Source: Myrica gale (Eukaryota; Streptophyta; Magnoliopsida; Fagales; Myricaceae). From it: a stretch of 64,000 nt of DNA. The position numbers and the translations under genes were made by a program. Positions 10,701 through 22,928 of the stretch are shown one piece after another. The notes beneath the pieces are model-generated. The model ran no database searches. It was not told the DNA's origin and worked only from the letters and a program-made list of their open reading frames with translations. Every line of letters begins with the position of its first letter. The stretch's first letter is position 1. Location: positions 1,240,001 through 1,304,000 of the forward strand of contig OZ005608.1 in assembly GCA_963930655.1 (NCBI GenBank). The letters are read 5' to 3'.

Positions 10701-11547
10701 AACACCACCGCGGCTCCAACACAGGATCACTACTAGAAAGCAAGCACTCGTAAAACTACAGGATGCGGAGTCAAATGCCTCATCAAGGCACTGAACCAAG
10801 CTCTGATGTCCACCAATTGATGGCAGCTAACTGCTGCCGAAAGCAAGAGGCATAAAAGTCGTAGATGAATATGAGGTACATTTCAGATTAAGTCTTGATC
10901 ATATCATGAATTGTAAGATAACAACTTCAGTTATGTAAGATTAATCATTCACACTCACCGCACTCCCGGCACAGTAATGTATGCCATAAAAGTGAAACTC
11001 GCATTAGAAGAACATTAAGCATCTCAAATGTTATTACAGTAGAATATTATTGTACATCTGGAACTTCTTTGTTTTTTTTTTTGGTTATATAAACAACTGT
11101 CATTTAATTATAAAGAAGAAATAAAAATATTTGGTAAAGGCACAACAGCTTCAAAACGTCAGTATCAGTTTTTTTTTCAGAATACAGCAAACCCTTGAAT
11201 CACTCTGAGTGAAAGCAAGCTACGACTTCAGCTGAGACTTGAAAAATCTCACCATTTTCCAATTATAACAATTCCTTCATTGGAAACAAAAACTACTATT
11301 TTACCTGCTCCAGGCTATTATAATTATCTTCTATCTTCGAATACTTCCTCTCTAACTTCCTTCTTGACTCAGGGGCCTGACTACCACCACCGTGTGTTTG
11401 AAGTGGAGGTGAAAAATACTGTTGTGACTCATAACCTTGGTTTGGTTGTTGATATGATGAGTGCGGATAACTCTGATGACTCCAGGAGTATGGATCAGAT
11501 CCCCTAGACGAAGCCTGTCTAGCATGCTTAGAAGTACTTCCACCCAT
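7747..11547 (-). CDS. RGLG: RGLG-type E3 ubiquitin ligase (copine/VWA domain plus C-terminal RING)
   Basis: Plant RGLG ligases are plasma-membrane or nuclear enzymes that attach (often K63-linked) ubiquitin and act in auxin, drought and ABA signalling. Eleven minus-strand exons join in phase: 11305-11547, 10379-10463, 10159-10299, 9950-10063, 9763-9860, 8947-9026, 8765-8870, 8430-8557, 8146-8317, 7917-7973 and 7747-7827, giving 434 residues. The start is ATG 11547 (MGGSTSK), a good N-myristoylation signal. A Ser/Tyr/Gln-rich tail (to about 60) precedes the copine/VWA domain (about 82-330: [33 protein letters not shown]), a Pro/Ser-rich linker, and a RING at the end ([19 protein letters not shown], then [15 protein letters not shown]) finishing IQTRIKLY. 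The 5' UTR probably contains an intron ending just before 11560. A relic copy of exon 7 sits in the intron at 8575-8698. Confidence 0.92.
8575..8822. repeat. Tandem 124-bp duplication within the RGLG gene, copying the end of an exon
   Basis: Copy A (8575-8698) and copy B (8699-8822) align along most of their length. Copy B holds the real 3' end of the exon ending RAFDNFQ with its GTAAGT donor. Copy A, in the intron, holds a diverged version ([13 protein letters not shown]) with a GTAAGG donor but no convincing acceptor in front. Confidence 0.8.
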
Positions 11548-13009
11548 CAACTCAGTCTTCTACAAAAGCTTTTGCAACATAGACAACAGAATACAATTTA
11601 CCAGGTTAAATATGAGTATTTGAAGCAAACTCAACACCCACTTTGAGCAAATCAACACCTTGAGTGCCTAATCACAGAAAAATAAAAAATGATGGAATCC
11701 ACACCTTCAACGCCTCTTTCTTTTGCAACAGATGACTAGCTAAAAAGTCACGGTTGGTTGGAAACAATTGAGCTTCAATATAATTTCAATTCCCTTTCTA
11801 ATTTCTATCAAGAATCAAGGCAGGTTATACAATTTACTTCGGAAGTGCTATATGAAATTAACGGGGATGTAATTATTTGATTGAAACATGGCGTTAACTA
11901 CTAAGGTTCTGAGTACGAAACGGGCAATGTCAGACTGGTCACATTGCCATTTCATCAAAAAAATTCACAAGTTTTAGATAGGCAATAAATATGACCTCAA
12001 AAGGGCATAATATCACAAACTACTTTCTGTACGCTGAAAACAGAAAATTAAAGCATTTGACTTCCATAAAGCAAGAAATGTACTCCCAAGATGTTAATCC
12101 TGCAATAGAGCGATATGTCGGCTTAGTAATTAGTTCCAAGTCTCAACCCATCATTTATGATCTGAAAACAGACAGAATCCGCAGAGCTCAATCTCAAAAG
12201 CAAAAACTTTGACTTAAAAATCATATATAGCTCCATAACCTTCTGTAGCCAAAGAAATAGCAAGAAAATCAAAGCCAGTGTAGCTATCCGCTTTCTTTCT
12301 CTTAAATACTACCTTTGAGTTATAGTTAGCCCCAATTGTCCAAATCCAACACCACCTCATCAAAAACACTTAAACTAAATAACTATTCCAACTCAGAAAC
12401 CACTAAACAGAAAAAACAAACGTCAAAACCAGAGCAGATTTATGTAAATATCAATGGCTAGCTTACCTTGCTGAGAGGAAGTCAACTACAGCAGCATTCT
12501 TTATTCTGGGTAGGCAGGAGGAGGAGATAGTGAAGGTTGTCTCAGTGGGCGGAGAAGTCCATGGGCGTAAAACGGCAACGGTCAGGAAATGGGACACAAA
12601 GTGGAGATAGAGTTAATGGTTACAACTGGTTCCCGGAAGTTTCCTTGCAGAAAAGGTGGCTTCTTTTGTTTTTTTACAGACAGCGAGTCAGTGACAGCCA
12701 TTCTCCATTTGGCTTCTCCTGTTTATGTTTCAACTCTCTTCCTTAAAGAGCAGAAAGGGCATCAATATACATAATTGAAATTTAAGGCGTGACTATATAG
12801 GAGCACCTTCCATCTGTAACAAAGAGAAAATATAGTCACGACTCACGAGTCTGCCTGCCCATCTGAATTGTACCTCCCTTCCCTTTGGTTAACTATTTAA
12901 CAAAAAATATAGATGACCAAACATTTATCTACTATTTCTTTTGTTAGTACCGGTGGAATTTGAAATGAAAAAACAGGGAGTGTTTTTTTCATAAAAAGAT
13001 CACACCTTC
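11548..13009. other. 5' leader/promoter region of RGLG and intergenic DNA
   Basis: Minus-strand leader exons of RGLG are likely here: an acceptor-like CTTTTGTAG sits just before the ATG exon, and a purine-rich segment near 12460-12540 could be the first non-coding exon. Open frames at 11991-12212 and 12537-12774 show no family resemblance. Confidence 0.4.
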
Positions 13010-13012
13010 TTA

Positions 13013-13211
13013 GGCTGCGTTTGTTACTAAAATTTTACCCAAAATTTTATCTCTCTCCTAATAAAATACTCCAATATAATCTCTCTCTCTTCCATCAAAA
13101 AATATAAAAAATTATAAAAACTATAAAATATTACCTCTCTCTTCACTTTTTCACTAAACCCAATACCAACACTAAACCCAATACCAAAAATTTTACCACA
13201 CAAACCCACCC
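13013..13211. mobile_element. PIF/Harbinger-like (Tourist-type) MITE
   Basis: The 199-bp segment starts GGCTGCGTTTGTTACTAAAA and its other end, reverse-complemented, starts GGGTGGGTTTGTGTGGTAAA. It is flanked by TTA at 13010-13012 and 13212-13214, the trinucleotide target duplication of PIF/Harbinger elements. It is AT-rich and non-coding. Related copies lie at 52760-52937 and 53520-53701. Confidence 0.7.
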
Positions 13212-13214
13212 TTA

Positions 13215-14556
13215 GAGATACGGGCCTATAAACAGAGGGTCATAAAATCATACAAATAGTCATAAACAGCAGCAGATACAATCAGTAGAAAAAAAAGTTG
13301 GGAAGGTGACAAGATCAAAAGATAAAAGAGACGGGCACGTGTGCCCACACCCTCGACAAATAGACTTTCTGACAGAGATGGAACTAGAAGGAGTTGGGAG
13401 GTAGAGACCAGCTGGACGGCGCGTGTCCATACTAGGCGTCGGGAGGTAGAAACCCGCTGGAATAGTCTTATTTCAATGCAAAGAATGTCGCAAGAAAGAG
13501 GGTTAAATGTAAGGGCTAAACAAACCGCGTTCAATTATTTGCTCCGGCACATTCTTATACCTTAAGGTTCCCTTGTCCTTTTCATCTGGTCAGAATCTTG
13601 GGGTGGGGCGGGGAAAGTAGCTTCACATGAATGTAGAGATGGATGATAGAAGAAAGAAGGGTTAGGTTGGTTTTCTACAATTTTTTTTAGGATTCAAATA
13701 AATTCACAAAACTATCAAAACACAAACACCAATACATTTTACACAATATCCAACAACTTTTTACTTTTTTATTCAATATAAATTTTCTCTTTCTATACTT
13801 TTTCACATAACTTTAATATTTTTAATTAAACAATTACATCAAATCATTTCTTTCTCTACTTTACATAAATACCAATAAAATACTACTCAACATAAATATT
13901 CACAACTTCTTTAAAATCTTATATTTTTACTCAAACCGAATATATCCAAAGTCTTTTTCTACTTTAATTATTGATGGTAACGTCCATCGTCTTTAGCATT
14001 CATTTTAAAATACCCAATGATTTGGTACGGTGGTGATTAAAGATATACACAATGATAACTAGTGTTTGACCTTTTAGCCATTCTCGGATAAAGGGGGTGT
14101 TATATATGCTTAGGATTACAGCAATCGATCGTTTCTCTTGTGGATGGCATGTTCTTCCATTGTTTCCTTCAAGTTTCTTTCATTTTTAATTCTCTTTTAT
14201 AGTTATTTATTAGATCTTAAAAGGGAAAAAAACAAAGGCATATTTGAGTGAATGGGGACAAAGATCCTCTAAAATACCTGTTGGAATTGTAACCTAGGTA
14301 GTGTTCATAATGTTAATGCTTTGAACTTTGAAGCATAGAAGAGGTGGCACCCATTGCTACAAGAATGAAATAATATGGTGCACTTAGGACTTTTGGGAAG
14401 GGAGAATCGGCAATTCAAAGGAAATTAAGCATGTAAGTGACGGAATTGAAAAATAGATCTCATGAGTCATACTTATCAACATTCTTATTTAAATGATGGT
14501 GTTGTATTGAAATAAGGGACTGATATTCTTTTGCAGGAAGTACGAAAAATATTTTA
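13215..14556. other. Intergenic, no gene seen
   Basis: A moderately GC-rich patch (13320-13560) with overlapping open frames on both strands is followed by very AT-rich DNA. No family resemblance was recognised in any frame. Confidence 0.4.
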
Positions 14557-16331
14557 GGGAATTTAGCAGTTTAGTCCTTAGGTTTTACCTACTTTTACAT
14601 TTTAGTCCTTGAATTTAATTTTTTTCAAATTTTAATCCTTGAATTTGTATTTTTTGACGTAATGGTCTTTCCGTCGAGAATCTGTCAATTTTTCTAACGG
14701 AAGTCCACTTCAGCTGCTGATGTGGCTAGATTTCAAAACTCACCGTTTTGAAAAAAAGTCACAAAGAAAAACGCAGACGTTTAATTTGGCTGAAATTTGG
14801 AAGTGGCAACTAACGACATGCCGTTTTGAATAGCTTAGATTTAACTGTCATAAAAAGCATCACGATCTCGCCTACATATGCGTCCACGGAAGTGGCAACT
14901 AACGCAGACGTTGCTTTATTTTACCGATAGTTCACTCTCTAAAAGTCAGTCCTCACATTTGGCAGGGAAGTTGCATTACTGGCCAGAGAAGGAAGTGCCG
15001 CAAGCAAAGGAGCTGGCCGGAGAAGCTAACCTGGAGCTACCGCTGCCCGTTCTTCTAGCCAGTTCTATCTCCGAAGGTCAGCCAACAAAGTCCCCATCTT
15101 CGGGGACTGAAAACAAATTATATTCACATCATGAGAAAGAATCAGATTTTCTGGATAAGAAAGGTTCAAGTTCGCCGGAGAAATCTCCGGATTATATTGT
15201 GATTGATCCGTCCTGTTCAAAACCCGATAAGAAATCTTAGACTTCTGATTGAGAGAAAGGAAGCTGGGCAGTCAAAGAGAAACCTCAAGTTCGGCTTTGA
15301 TATGCCAAGATTTTTGGGACAATGGAAAGGCTTCGAAATCGAAGCTGAAGAAGACGGTAAGAATGCAAGCTGGCAATGAGAAACAGTCAAGAGGCCGAGA
15401 ATCCAAACTTGCTGAAAATCACGAGGCTAAGGGGTTAGAGCCGCCAAGGCAAGCCGAGCCAGAAGCCACATTATTTCATTAATGCGGTGGATCATTCTGC
15501 ACCCGGAAAGGCTGGATAGGGCAACCTGCGAGTGAAAATATTCGGTGCGGCCTGCGAGATTATTGTCGCAGTATTTTTCGACCATCTGGAGGTACTTAGC
15601 GACACAACGAAGAGCCGCTACGTTGTTGCCTGTGATTTCGAAGTTGACGCCTTAGCAGAACTTGGCCGCTTTCTCGGAAGATCTGAGGACCTCCGAGTAT
15701 ATCCGAGAGAAAAATTTTCAGTCTTCAAACTTGCGAAGAGAGAAGTTGGCTGCACCAACTTCAACCACAACATCAGTTGGAATTTCATGGAAGAAAACCC
15801 TACAACAGAGTCGCATAACATATCCTTTTATTAGAAGAAAAACGCAAAAAGAAATCGGTAGGATCAAAATCGCATGCATTATCTTCTTGTTCGGTGGAGC
15901 AAATAGTACCATTGGCCCCGTCCTCTCCAAGGCAATGGAGATCCTTTTGTTGTTGCTCTTGACTGCGGCGGCCATGTCTGCTTGCGGCTTTGAGAGAAAT
16001 TTTGATGAGTGTATCTGTTTTGGATAATTTACAGGGATCTTTTCTTCTCTTTATTTCCTGACCACATGCGACGTTCATTTTTTCATCTTTTTTATCTTTA
16101 CGTACGACTTGCGTTTTACGATAATCTTCTCAACTTTTCAGAACGGTGAGTTTTGAAGTCCAGCCACATCAGCAGCTGAAGTGGACTTCCGTTAGAAAAA
16201 TTGACGGATTCTCGACGGAAAAACCATTACGTCAAAAAATACAAATTCAAGGATTAAAATTTGAAAAAATTAAATTCAAGGACTAAAATGTAAAAGTAGG
16301 TAAAACCTAAGGACTAAACTGCTAAATTCCC
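14557..16331. mobile_element. Mutator-like element with ~190-bp terminal inverted repeats; Pack-MULE candidate
   Basis: The left end (GGGAATTTAGCAGTTTAGTC) and the reverse complement of the right end match closely for about 190 bp. A perfect 9-bp target duplication AATATTTTA occupies 14548-14556 and 16332-16340; nine bases is the Mutator hallmark. Element length is 1775 bp. There is no transposase. The core (about 14830-16130) is less AT-rich than the surroundings and has coding-like stretches on the plus strand (14878-15240, 15249-15482, 15532-15834) that are not transposon-related to my eye, as expected if host gene pieces were captured. The donor gene was not recognised. Confidence 0.88.
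14878..15240 (+). pseudogene. Possible captured gene fragment inside the Pack-MULE candidate, 120-residue frame
   Basis: The frame from the ATG at 14878 encodes 120 residues rich in Ser, Lys, Glu and Pro (for example SSPEKSPDYIVIDPS), a composition typical of disordered parts of nuclear or regulatory proteins. It ends in TAG; coding-like sequence resumes in another frame (15249-15482). No domain was recognised. Expression and function are unknown. Confidence 0.35.
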
Positions 16332-16340
16332 AATATTTTA

Positions 16341-16981
16341 TATCGTGGTTTAATTTTTACTTTCCAAGTAAGCACTTCAACTACTAATGAATATAATTTG
16401 GAAACTGTCAATTTTGAATGATATCAAGCATGAATTTTATTTTAATCTAATAAGTATGTCAAATATGTATAAAAGGCCTAGAGACTATTTATTCAGTGAA
16501 TTTTGTAGTAAAATTGATGCTTTGTACTTTTAGAAAAAAAAAATCATACTTCTTTGGTAGCTTTTGATGTATGAATAGAACAATCTCCCTATCAGTGATG
16601 ACAACCCACAAAGAAAATCTCCCAAATCTTCCAGTTCAAAAGAGATTGAGTAAATAGAGAGATGAAAAAGAAGCCAACGAAAAGGACTGCAAATGAAAAT
16701 GAAGGAAACAGAAGGAGGAAACTTACTTTACAATTCTTTTTTTGTTGGATATTAACTTTAGTTACGACTTACGACTTACAAATAGGAATACTTTTAAAAT
16801 AGCGAACGTACAGGTTTGCACTATTGCACCGTTTTGTTTTGACATGCCTTTCCTTGGGAGTAATCCTGCCCCCGAGCAGTACGGTATCCTGGACAAGTAT
16901 ATCCTTTCTTCATGGAAGTTGGATTTCTAACGGATAAGCAATTCCCACCAGTTTCATAATCTCACCCATAAAGTTCCGACG
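16341..16981 (+). other. Promoter region of the STR11-like gene; no gene seen
   Basis: AT-rich DNA between the MULE and the rhodanese gene. An open frame at 16742-16930 has no family resemblance. Confidence 0.4.
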
Positions 16982-19900
16982 ATGGGAGCTCTTGGACTTC
17001 CCTCTCTCAACTCTCTTACCATTCCACGGTCCATTCTCGAAACAGAAAATGTCTTCAAAATATCTAGAAGCACGCATTATCACAGTTCTTTAGCGTTGTC
17101 TTCGGTGCAACTCAGACCCTTTCGCTACATCTCTTTAGAGCTATCTTCCCTGAAACTCAGACCCACTTGCAGGACCCAGCTTTTGGTATGTAAATGTTCC
17201 AACTTTTTCAAGCTTTTATGAATGGGACATCATTTATGTTTTGGTTCTGTCAATGTTGATTGCTAAGAAGATGAAGAGAAAGAAAATAAAGCTAAATTTC
17301 AAGCCTTTCTTCTGGTTGTTTTTTGGTCATTTGAGTAGAAAGCATCTATTTGGCGGGTAGAGCTTGTTGTATCAGGAAATAGTTGCGATGAAAATGGAAA
17401 TTTTAATTGAGTTTCTTTTTCGTTTAGTTTTCACAGAAAACTAAGGGGACTTCTGTGATTGATTTATAACTCCTCGCTTCTAATGTGGGTTATCTGTGTT
17501 TCTTATTCAGCACTGGAGTACGACTCGAATGCAAGCCGGCGGTGGAGATTATGAATTGAAGCAAATGAAAGATATGGCTGCTGCCCGGAAGAGATGGGAA
17601 GCTCTGGTATTTTGCACCTCACAGTAACAACCTTTTAAGTTTTATCTTTTGTTTGGCTAGGAGTTGAAGGGTTAGTACGGAAAAATCATGTTTTTTTTGG
17701 CGGGGGGTGCTAAGAAAACACTAAGTTCGGTATTTGGTGAAAATATGCAAGTGAACCATGGTTCGATCAGAGATTGAGCTGTCTAAAATTGAACGTCTGG
17801 CGCCAGCTTATAATGGAAATCCAAATTGATTGATCGTTCTATAGTCTGTATTACATTATAAGATTCCAACGAGGGCAAGAAGTATTAAGTGAAAGAAAGT
17901 GGGAGAACTGGGGTATCTAGGTAATCTAATTCCATAAAACACCCGTAGTCTGTCATGTATTTTCTATTTTATTTCAAAAAGCAAGCTCTACAGAATGATT
18001 TGACTTTAGCATATAGTTGTTGTCATGATTCGGTGTGTTAGGCACATCTGGGGCGATATCTCAGATTAATTAATCATGATTGGGCTAACATGGCATTGTT
18101 CAGTTACCTCAATGCAATTTGTAATGACTTAGGAATGCACTAACCATGTTTGTTGCTCCCCATACTTGTGCTCGGTATCGTCTAGTATTTATCCGAAATG
18201 GGATTTAGCACATACCCATACAACGGTTTGTCAATCGATTCCAATCCAATCCTGTTTATCATAATGGCTGGTATACATTTATATTAAGGATAATCTATCC
18301 CCACAGTACCAAACAATCCTCTAGGAAATTCTTAGGAATTGCATTTCCTGTGTCTACCCATCAATGCATGTGCATGCAGCCTGTAGTATATTCAGAAATG
18401 ATTGGAGATTCTAATGGAACATAGTGTACATGGTAAGGTTCTTGTACATGACATATTTTGTAAATGCATTGATTGTTATGAGCATGTAAATAGTATGGGT
18501 GCTTTTGACATTATGACCTCTAAGATTTGCTTATCATTTTTTTGCGGCTTCCTTAGCAATTTGGCTTTATAGCTGTTGTACAAGGAAGGAGAGCAAGATA
18601 CTTGATCTAGAATATGACCCTTGTGCCTTTCCCGGGCCTAATCTAGCCCAGGGATGCTTAACTTTTAACTGAATCATAGATATCTTGATTTTGTATATCT
18701 GTTGCATCAGCTGCATTTATTTAGCATATCTTTTATCAAACTGCCTAAGTGAATGCAACTTGTAAGGCTCAGGAATTTCATATCATGTTTTTATTGTTTC
18801 TTATATAGGTCAGGGAAGAAAAAATTAAAGTTCTTACACCAAGAGAAGCTGGTTATGCAGTTCAGCTATCTAATAGAACCCTGCTTGATGTTCGTCCGTC
18901 TACTGAGCGCGAAAAGGTGGACAGCATTCCTTTCAAGCTATTATACTTTGGATATTATTTTTGTTTTTAGAATTCAGGTTTTCCAACGATACATTTTGGT
19001 TGCTTTGGTTCAGTTTGGGTCACTGCTTATCAGTGCAACATAAATGTCCTGTATTACTTGACTCCTGTTATGTGGATTTAGAGTTTGTGAGGTTATTGGA
19101 ATGTCTCTTACGATTGTGGTAAATATCATATGTTGGAGCATCCTTTCCGACTATTGAAGTCAGTTAATTGTATCCGTCGTCTAAATTTCTTTTCGTGATG
19201 CATTTTTTTGGGGGAATTTTAACCGATCTTCTTGTCACCATGGTAATATTAGTTGTCATGATTCTTGGATATCATATCTTCTCCCTCGTTTTGAAGGCAT
19301 GGGTTAAAGGCTCAACCTGGATTCCAATCTTTGATGTCGATACCAATTTTGATGCTGGAACGCTGTCCAGAAAGTTCACAAATTTCACGATGGGTATGAA
19401 GCAACCTTTGGTGTCTTTTCTTTCATAGATGACATTTGCTTTTTCTAAAAAAGCAAATGGATTGACTAATGAATGATCAATGAACAGGATTTTTATCATG
19501 TCTCACCGGGAACAGGAGGGTAGTAAATCCCGTATTTAGAGACCACTTGCATTGTGTGTTATCTGGAAACCATAGTTCCTTTGGAAACTATTAGGATAAG
19601 TTTCCATCTCTATATCCTAGTTACTTTGTTAATTTTCACTTATGTTTTTTTAGGAGGTTGGTGGAGCGGCGTGCCTACATTGTCGTATAATAAGTATGTC
19701 AGAAATCACGTCCTTTGATTTACTTGTCTATACACTGAATGCCTTATCTGTTGTGTTTCTTGCTTCAACAGTCAGTTCTTATCAAAAGTTGAGGAGAAAT
19801 ATCCAAAAGATACAGCCCTTATTGTTGCATGCCAGAAGGGGTTGAGGTGAGCTTCTGTGTAACTGACTGGACTTTCAGATGGTTGGTAGTATGCCATTTA

Positions 19901-21990
19901 TCTCTGTTTATGCCTTTGTCGGTGGTGGTGGGAGGAGAAGGAGGGGGGGGGGGGAATTATTCTGTGACACAAGCATTTGGAAGTTTCCATTTTGCAGTTA
20001 ATGAGATTACGTACTCTTAGTGAGCAAAGCATTACATCAAGAACCCTTGATGCTTACAGTTTATGTTTTCAATTTTGGTTAGGACCTCCAAACTCTTTAC
20101 AGAAGCTTTTAATTTTTTCTTTCCCTGTTGTATTGGAAATTTCTTTTTTTTTTCTCATTATTTCACTTACAATTACAAATGTGTGGAAGCGATGGGACCA
20201 GTTGACATTCAAGGGTTTTCCAAATAGCCTAAACAATTTGCTGAAAAAGGGAACTGTGATGGAAGTTATTTTCTCATTAAAATTCATGAAGTTCAATTTA
20301 GCCAACGCGTATACTTCATTGAAAGAGAGTAGTGAAAAAAAAACACAAAACTATGGCAGGAGAGATCTTTGTGATACTTTCTGGTGGTGAGGTGAGCAAT
20401 GACCAAGCATGAAGCACTAATATGAGGCTCAAACAAGGATCTGCTGTAAACAGTGTGATCTCTCTCCAGACAGTCTCTGTCCCTTGGTCAGGATCTAGAT
20501 GGTATCCCTTGTGATTTTCAGTTTGGAATATTACGTTCTCGGACTCTCTCCAAACCTGTACCACTAAATTGGAATTCAGTCTTGGTTGAGAAACAGAAGG
20601 GTGCCAGTTGGAGGCCTGTGTGAGACAGACATAGTCTTCGTTATTATCTAACATACATTGAATAACCTAGATATTGAGCAATGTGAATCACCTTTATATA
20701 CTGAAGAATCAATGTTCAATTTTGCTGGTGTAAGAAAGTAAAGGGTACTTGTTGTCCTATCTCACTTCTCACATTCTGAAGTGCATTATTCTGCCAGATC
20801 CCTAGCTGCTTGTGAGGTACTGTATAATGCTGGCTACAGAAACCTTTTCTTGGTGCAAGGAGGGTTGGAGGCTGCAGAAGAGGAGGTATTTTCTTATGAT
20901 AGATCCAGGACTTTCCTTTATTATTGCCTTTGTATTTCCTATTCGTTGTTATTCCTTTTCTTTCGGTCTACTGTGAAGTAGACCTATACTAAGTCTCATC
21001 TATGTTAAGCAGGATCTTGTCAGAGAAGGTCCTCAACCTCTGAAATTTGCTGGAATCGGTGGAGTATCAGAATTTCTTGGGTAACTATTTAATCTTTCAT
21101 CACAAGAAAAATTTTGTGGGACTTCTCTTTTCTTTTTTTCAAATCAAAATACACAAAATTCCAAGCAATTTGTACACAATATAGCCTACATGCGTGTTGG
21201 TCGTTGCCCAGCTCATGACCTTACCAAGCACTTTTTCCAGACTAGATCAGAAGATGATACCGACACCATCCACTGCAGATCTCTAGATGGCCATGGGATG
21301 GTTTATCCTGAAAATGGCTGAAGATTGGAGTTGTCATTTTTACTGAAGAAAGGTTCTCTTTGCTCTGAGCCCTGAAAACCTAGGTCTGGTCTTGTTGCTG
21401 GTTGGTGTCATATATCTGGATAGGGTTTCTGTGCAAATTATGAAGCGACAGTCCATGACCAGCTGACTCTGCATCCTCATTTCCTCTTGCCAATTTGCTT
21501 TATCCTGAACGGCACCTCTTCCCTCCATAAGACTGGTGTCTGGGGATGTGGTTGCTGGTTGAAAACCTGCTGAGGGCTTGTGTAACTTACAATCTTAAGG
21601 AAATAAGTGTCCTGATTTCCCTGTCCTCTACATCCCTAGTTTTACGGCTAATTAAATTCTGGACTTCTTTTTGGAGTACTAGCTTCTATAACGCACGAAA
21701 GATTCTCCGTGACATCATTATTTTCAGTTTTACAGATCAACAAAGAGATGCAGCTTCAAGAGAAGGTTGGGGTTACCGACTTGTGTTCTCTGCTCGTCTG
21801 GTAATTATTCAGTTTTCCAAATTGGTAAATTTTAAGAGAGTTTTGAGCCTTTAGTCTGTTACCTTAGAATCTACTAATATGATGTTTTATATTGTGTTTG
21901 GAACAGGTGGGAATCTTTCTTGTTGCTGATGCCTTATTTATTGGTGCTCAGCAAGTAGGCCATTATCTTCAGGACATAAGGTCTCACTGA
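16982..21990 (+). CDS. STR11: Chloroplast rhodanese-like domain protein, STR11-like
   Basis: Single-domain sulfurtransferase family; the Arabidopsis STR11 relative is chloroplastic with unknown substrate. Ten plus-strand exons join in phase to 310 residues: 16982-17185, 17511-17606, 18809-18916, 19297-19393, 19654-19693, 19772-19846, 20798-20885, 21013-21080, 21728-21800 and 21907-21990. Residues 1-70 are Ser/Leu/Arg-rich with few acids (transit peptide). The rhodanese domain (about 105-235) opens with KVLTPREAGYAVQ, has LLDVRPSTEREK, and carries the active-site loop with the catalytic Cys in IVACQKGLRS (about 195-204), followed by GYRNLFLVQGGLEAA. The C-terminus (REGWGYRLVFSARLVGIFLV) includes a hydrophobic stretch, possibly a thylakoid anchor. 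An unbroken active-site Cys and conserved splice phases argue that it is functional. Introns carry a poly-G tract near 19944-19955. Confidence 0.92.
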
Positions 21991-22928
21991 GGTTCAGATT
22001 TTGGGTCTGGATGTGTTTGATGGAAGCATTTGGGAGAACATCTTGCAGTTCCTGATTGCGATAGGAAGGGAAGACGAGATTTGCCATTTTTGTTACCGGA
22101 GTACTTTGACAAGCTAATTGCATACATTCATTTTAAAGAATTTCTCCATCCTTTTTCCATGCTTTTGTGTAGTGTTAGTGAGCTTTTTTCTACCACGTGC
22201 AGTTGCAGAACTGATCAAGCAGTGATAGTCTTCTCAAATTTTGTTTACGTCTTTAAGGAGTTACTAAAATTTTGTGATTTGACTGCGTCGTAATCTTGAC
22301 CCTGTAGGTTCATTTGCCTGATAGGCTTATAGTTCATCCTTTGTTCCACCTATTTAACTGTTGCAGAGGACGTTGTCAGTCCAGTAAAGTCTATAGCTTA
22401 TCCAATATAATTATTGTTTGCCATTAACGGAGGATGTGACGAGGGGGACAATGTTATCTATGATGTATTTGGTGTCAGTATGTGATCAAATGCTCCCCTT
22501 TTCAAGGGAATGTAATGCGTCAGCCTCAGAAACGTGCTCTGGAGGAGCAAGATAGATATATATATATATATATATATACCTTCATTCACTGTAAGCACTA
22601 AGTATGCTCAATCCAGAAAAAGGTTCACAATGAAAGGCCAACTTTTAATTTCCTGAGGGTGTGAGAGTCTTGAAATTTGCTCCTTCAGTTGCATATGATG
22701 CAAGCTCAAGGGTTACATCTATCATCTCCTTTCAGCATTCAAAACTTCAAGGGCTACATCTATCATATTACACATAAGGGATAACATTATCGAATATCGA
22801 TCAACTTGTTCTGAATTATTGAATCAGGAAACAGTCGTAGCAAGTTTCTGTCGTCTTTGTGTCTCTTCTTTTTGCATCTGATGAAAGCAGAGCTAGGTGG
22901 ATTACTAAATCGTTGGATTATCAGTAGT
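21991..22928 (+). other. 3' flank of the rhodanese gene, with a TA microsatellite at about 22555-22577
   Basis: Probably contains the 3' UTR of the STR11-like gene (T-rich, to about 22540), then a short (AT)n tract, then the end of the convergent P450 gene. No further gene seen. Confidence 0.45.

Noticed and set aside
13226..13565. Overlapping frames on both strands
   Set aside because: No family resemblance; low stop density in a locally GC-rich patch.
20316..20654. 112-residue minus-strand frame in an intron of the rhodanese gene
   Set aside because: Intronic, no recognisable domain, no promoter or splice context; perhaps an old repeat.
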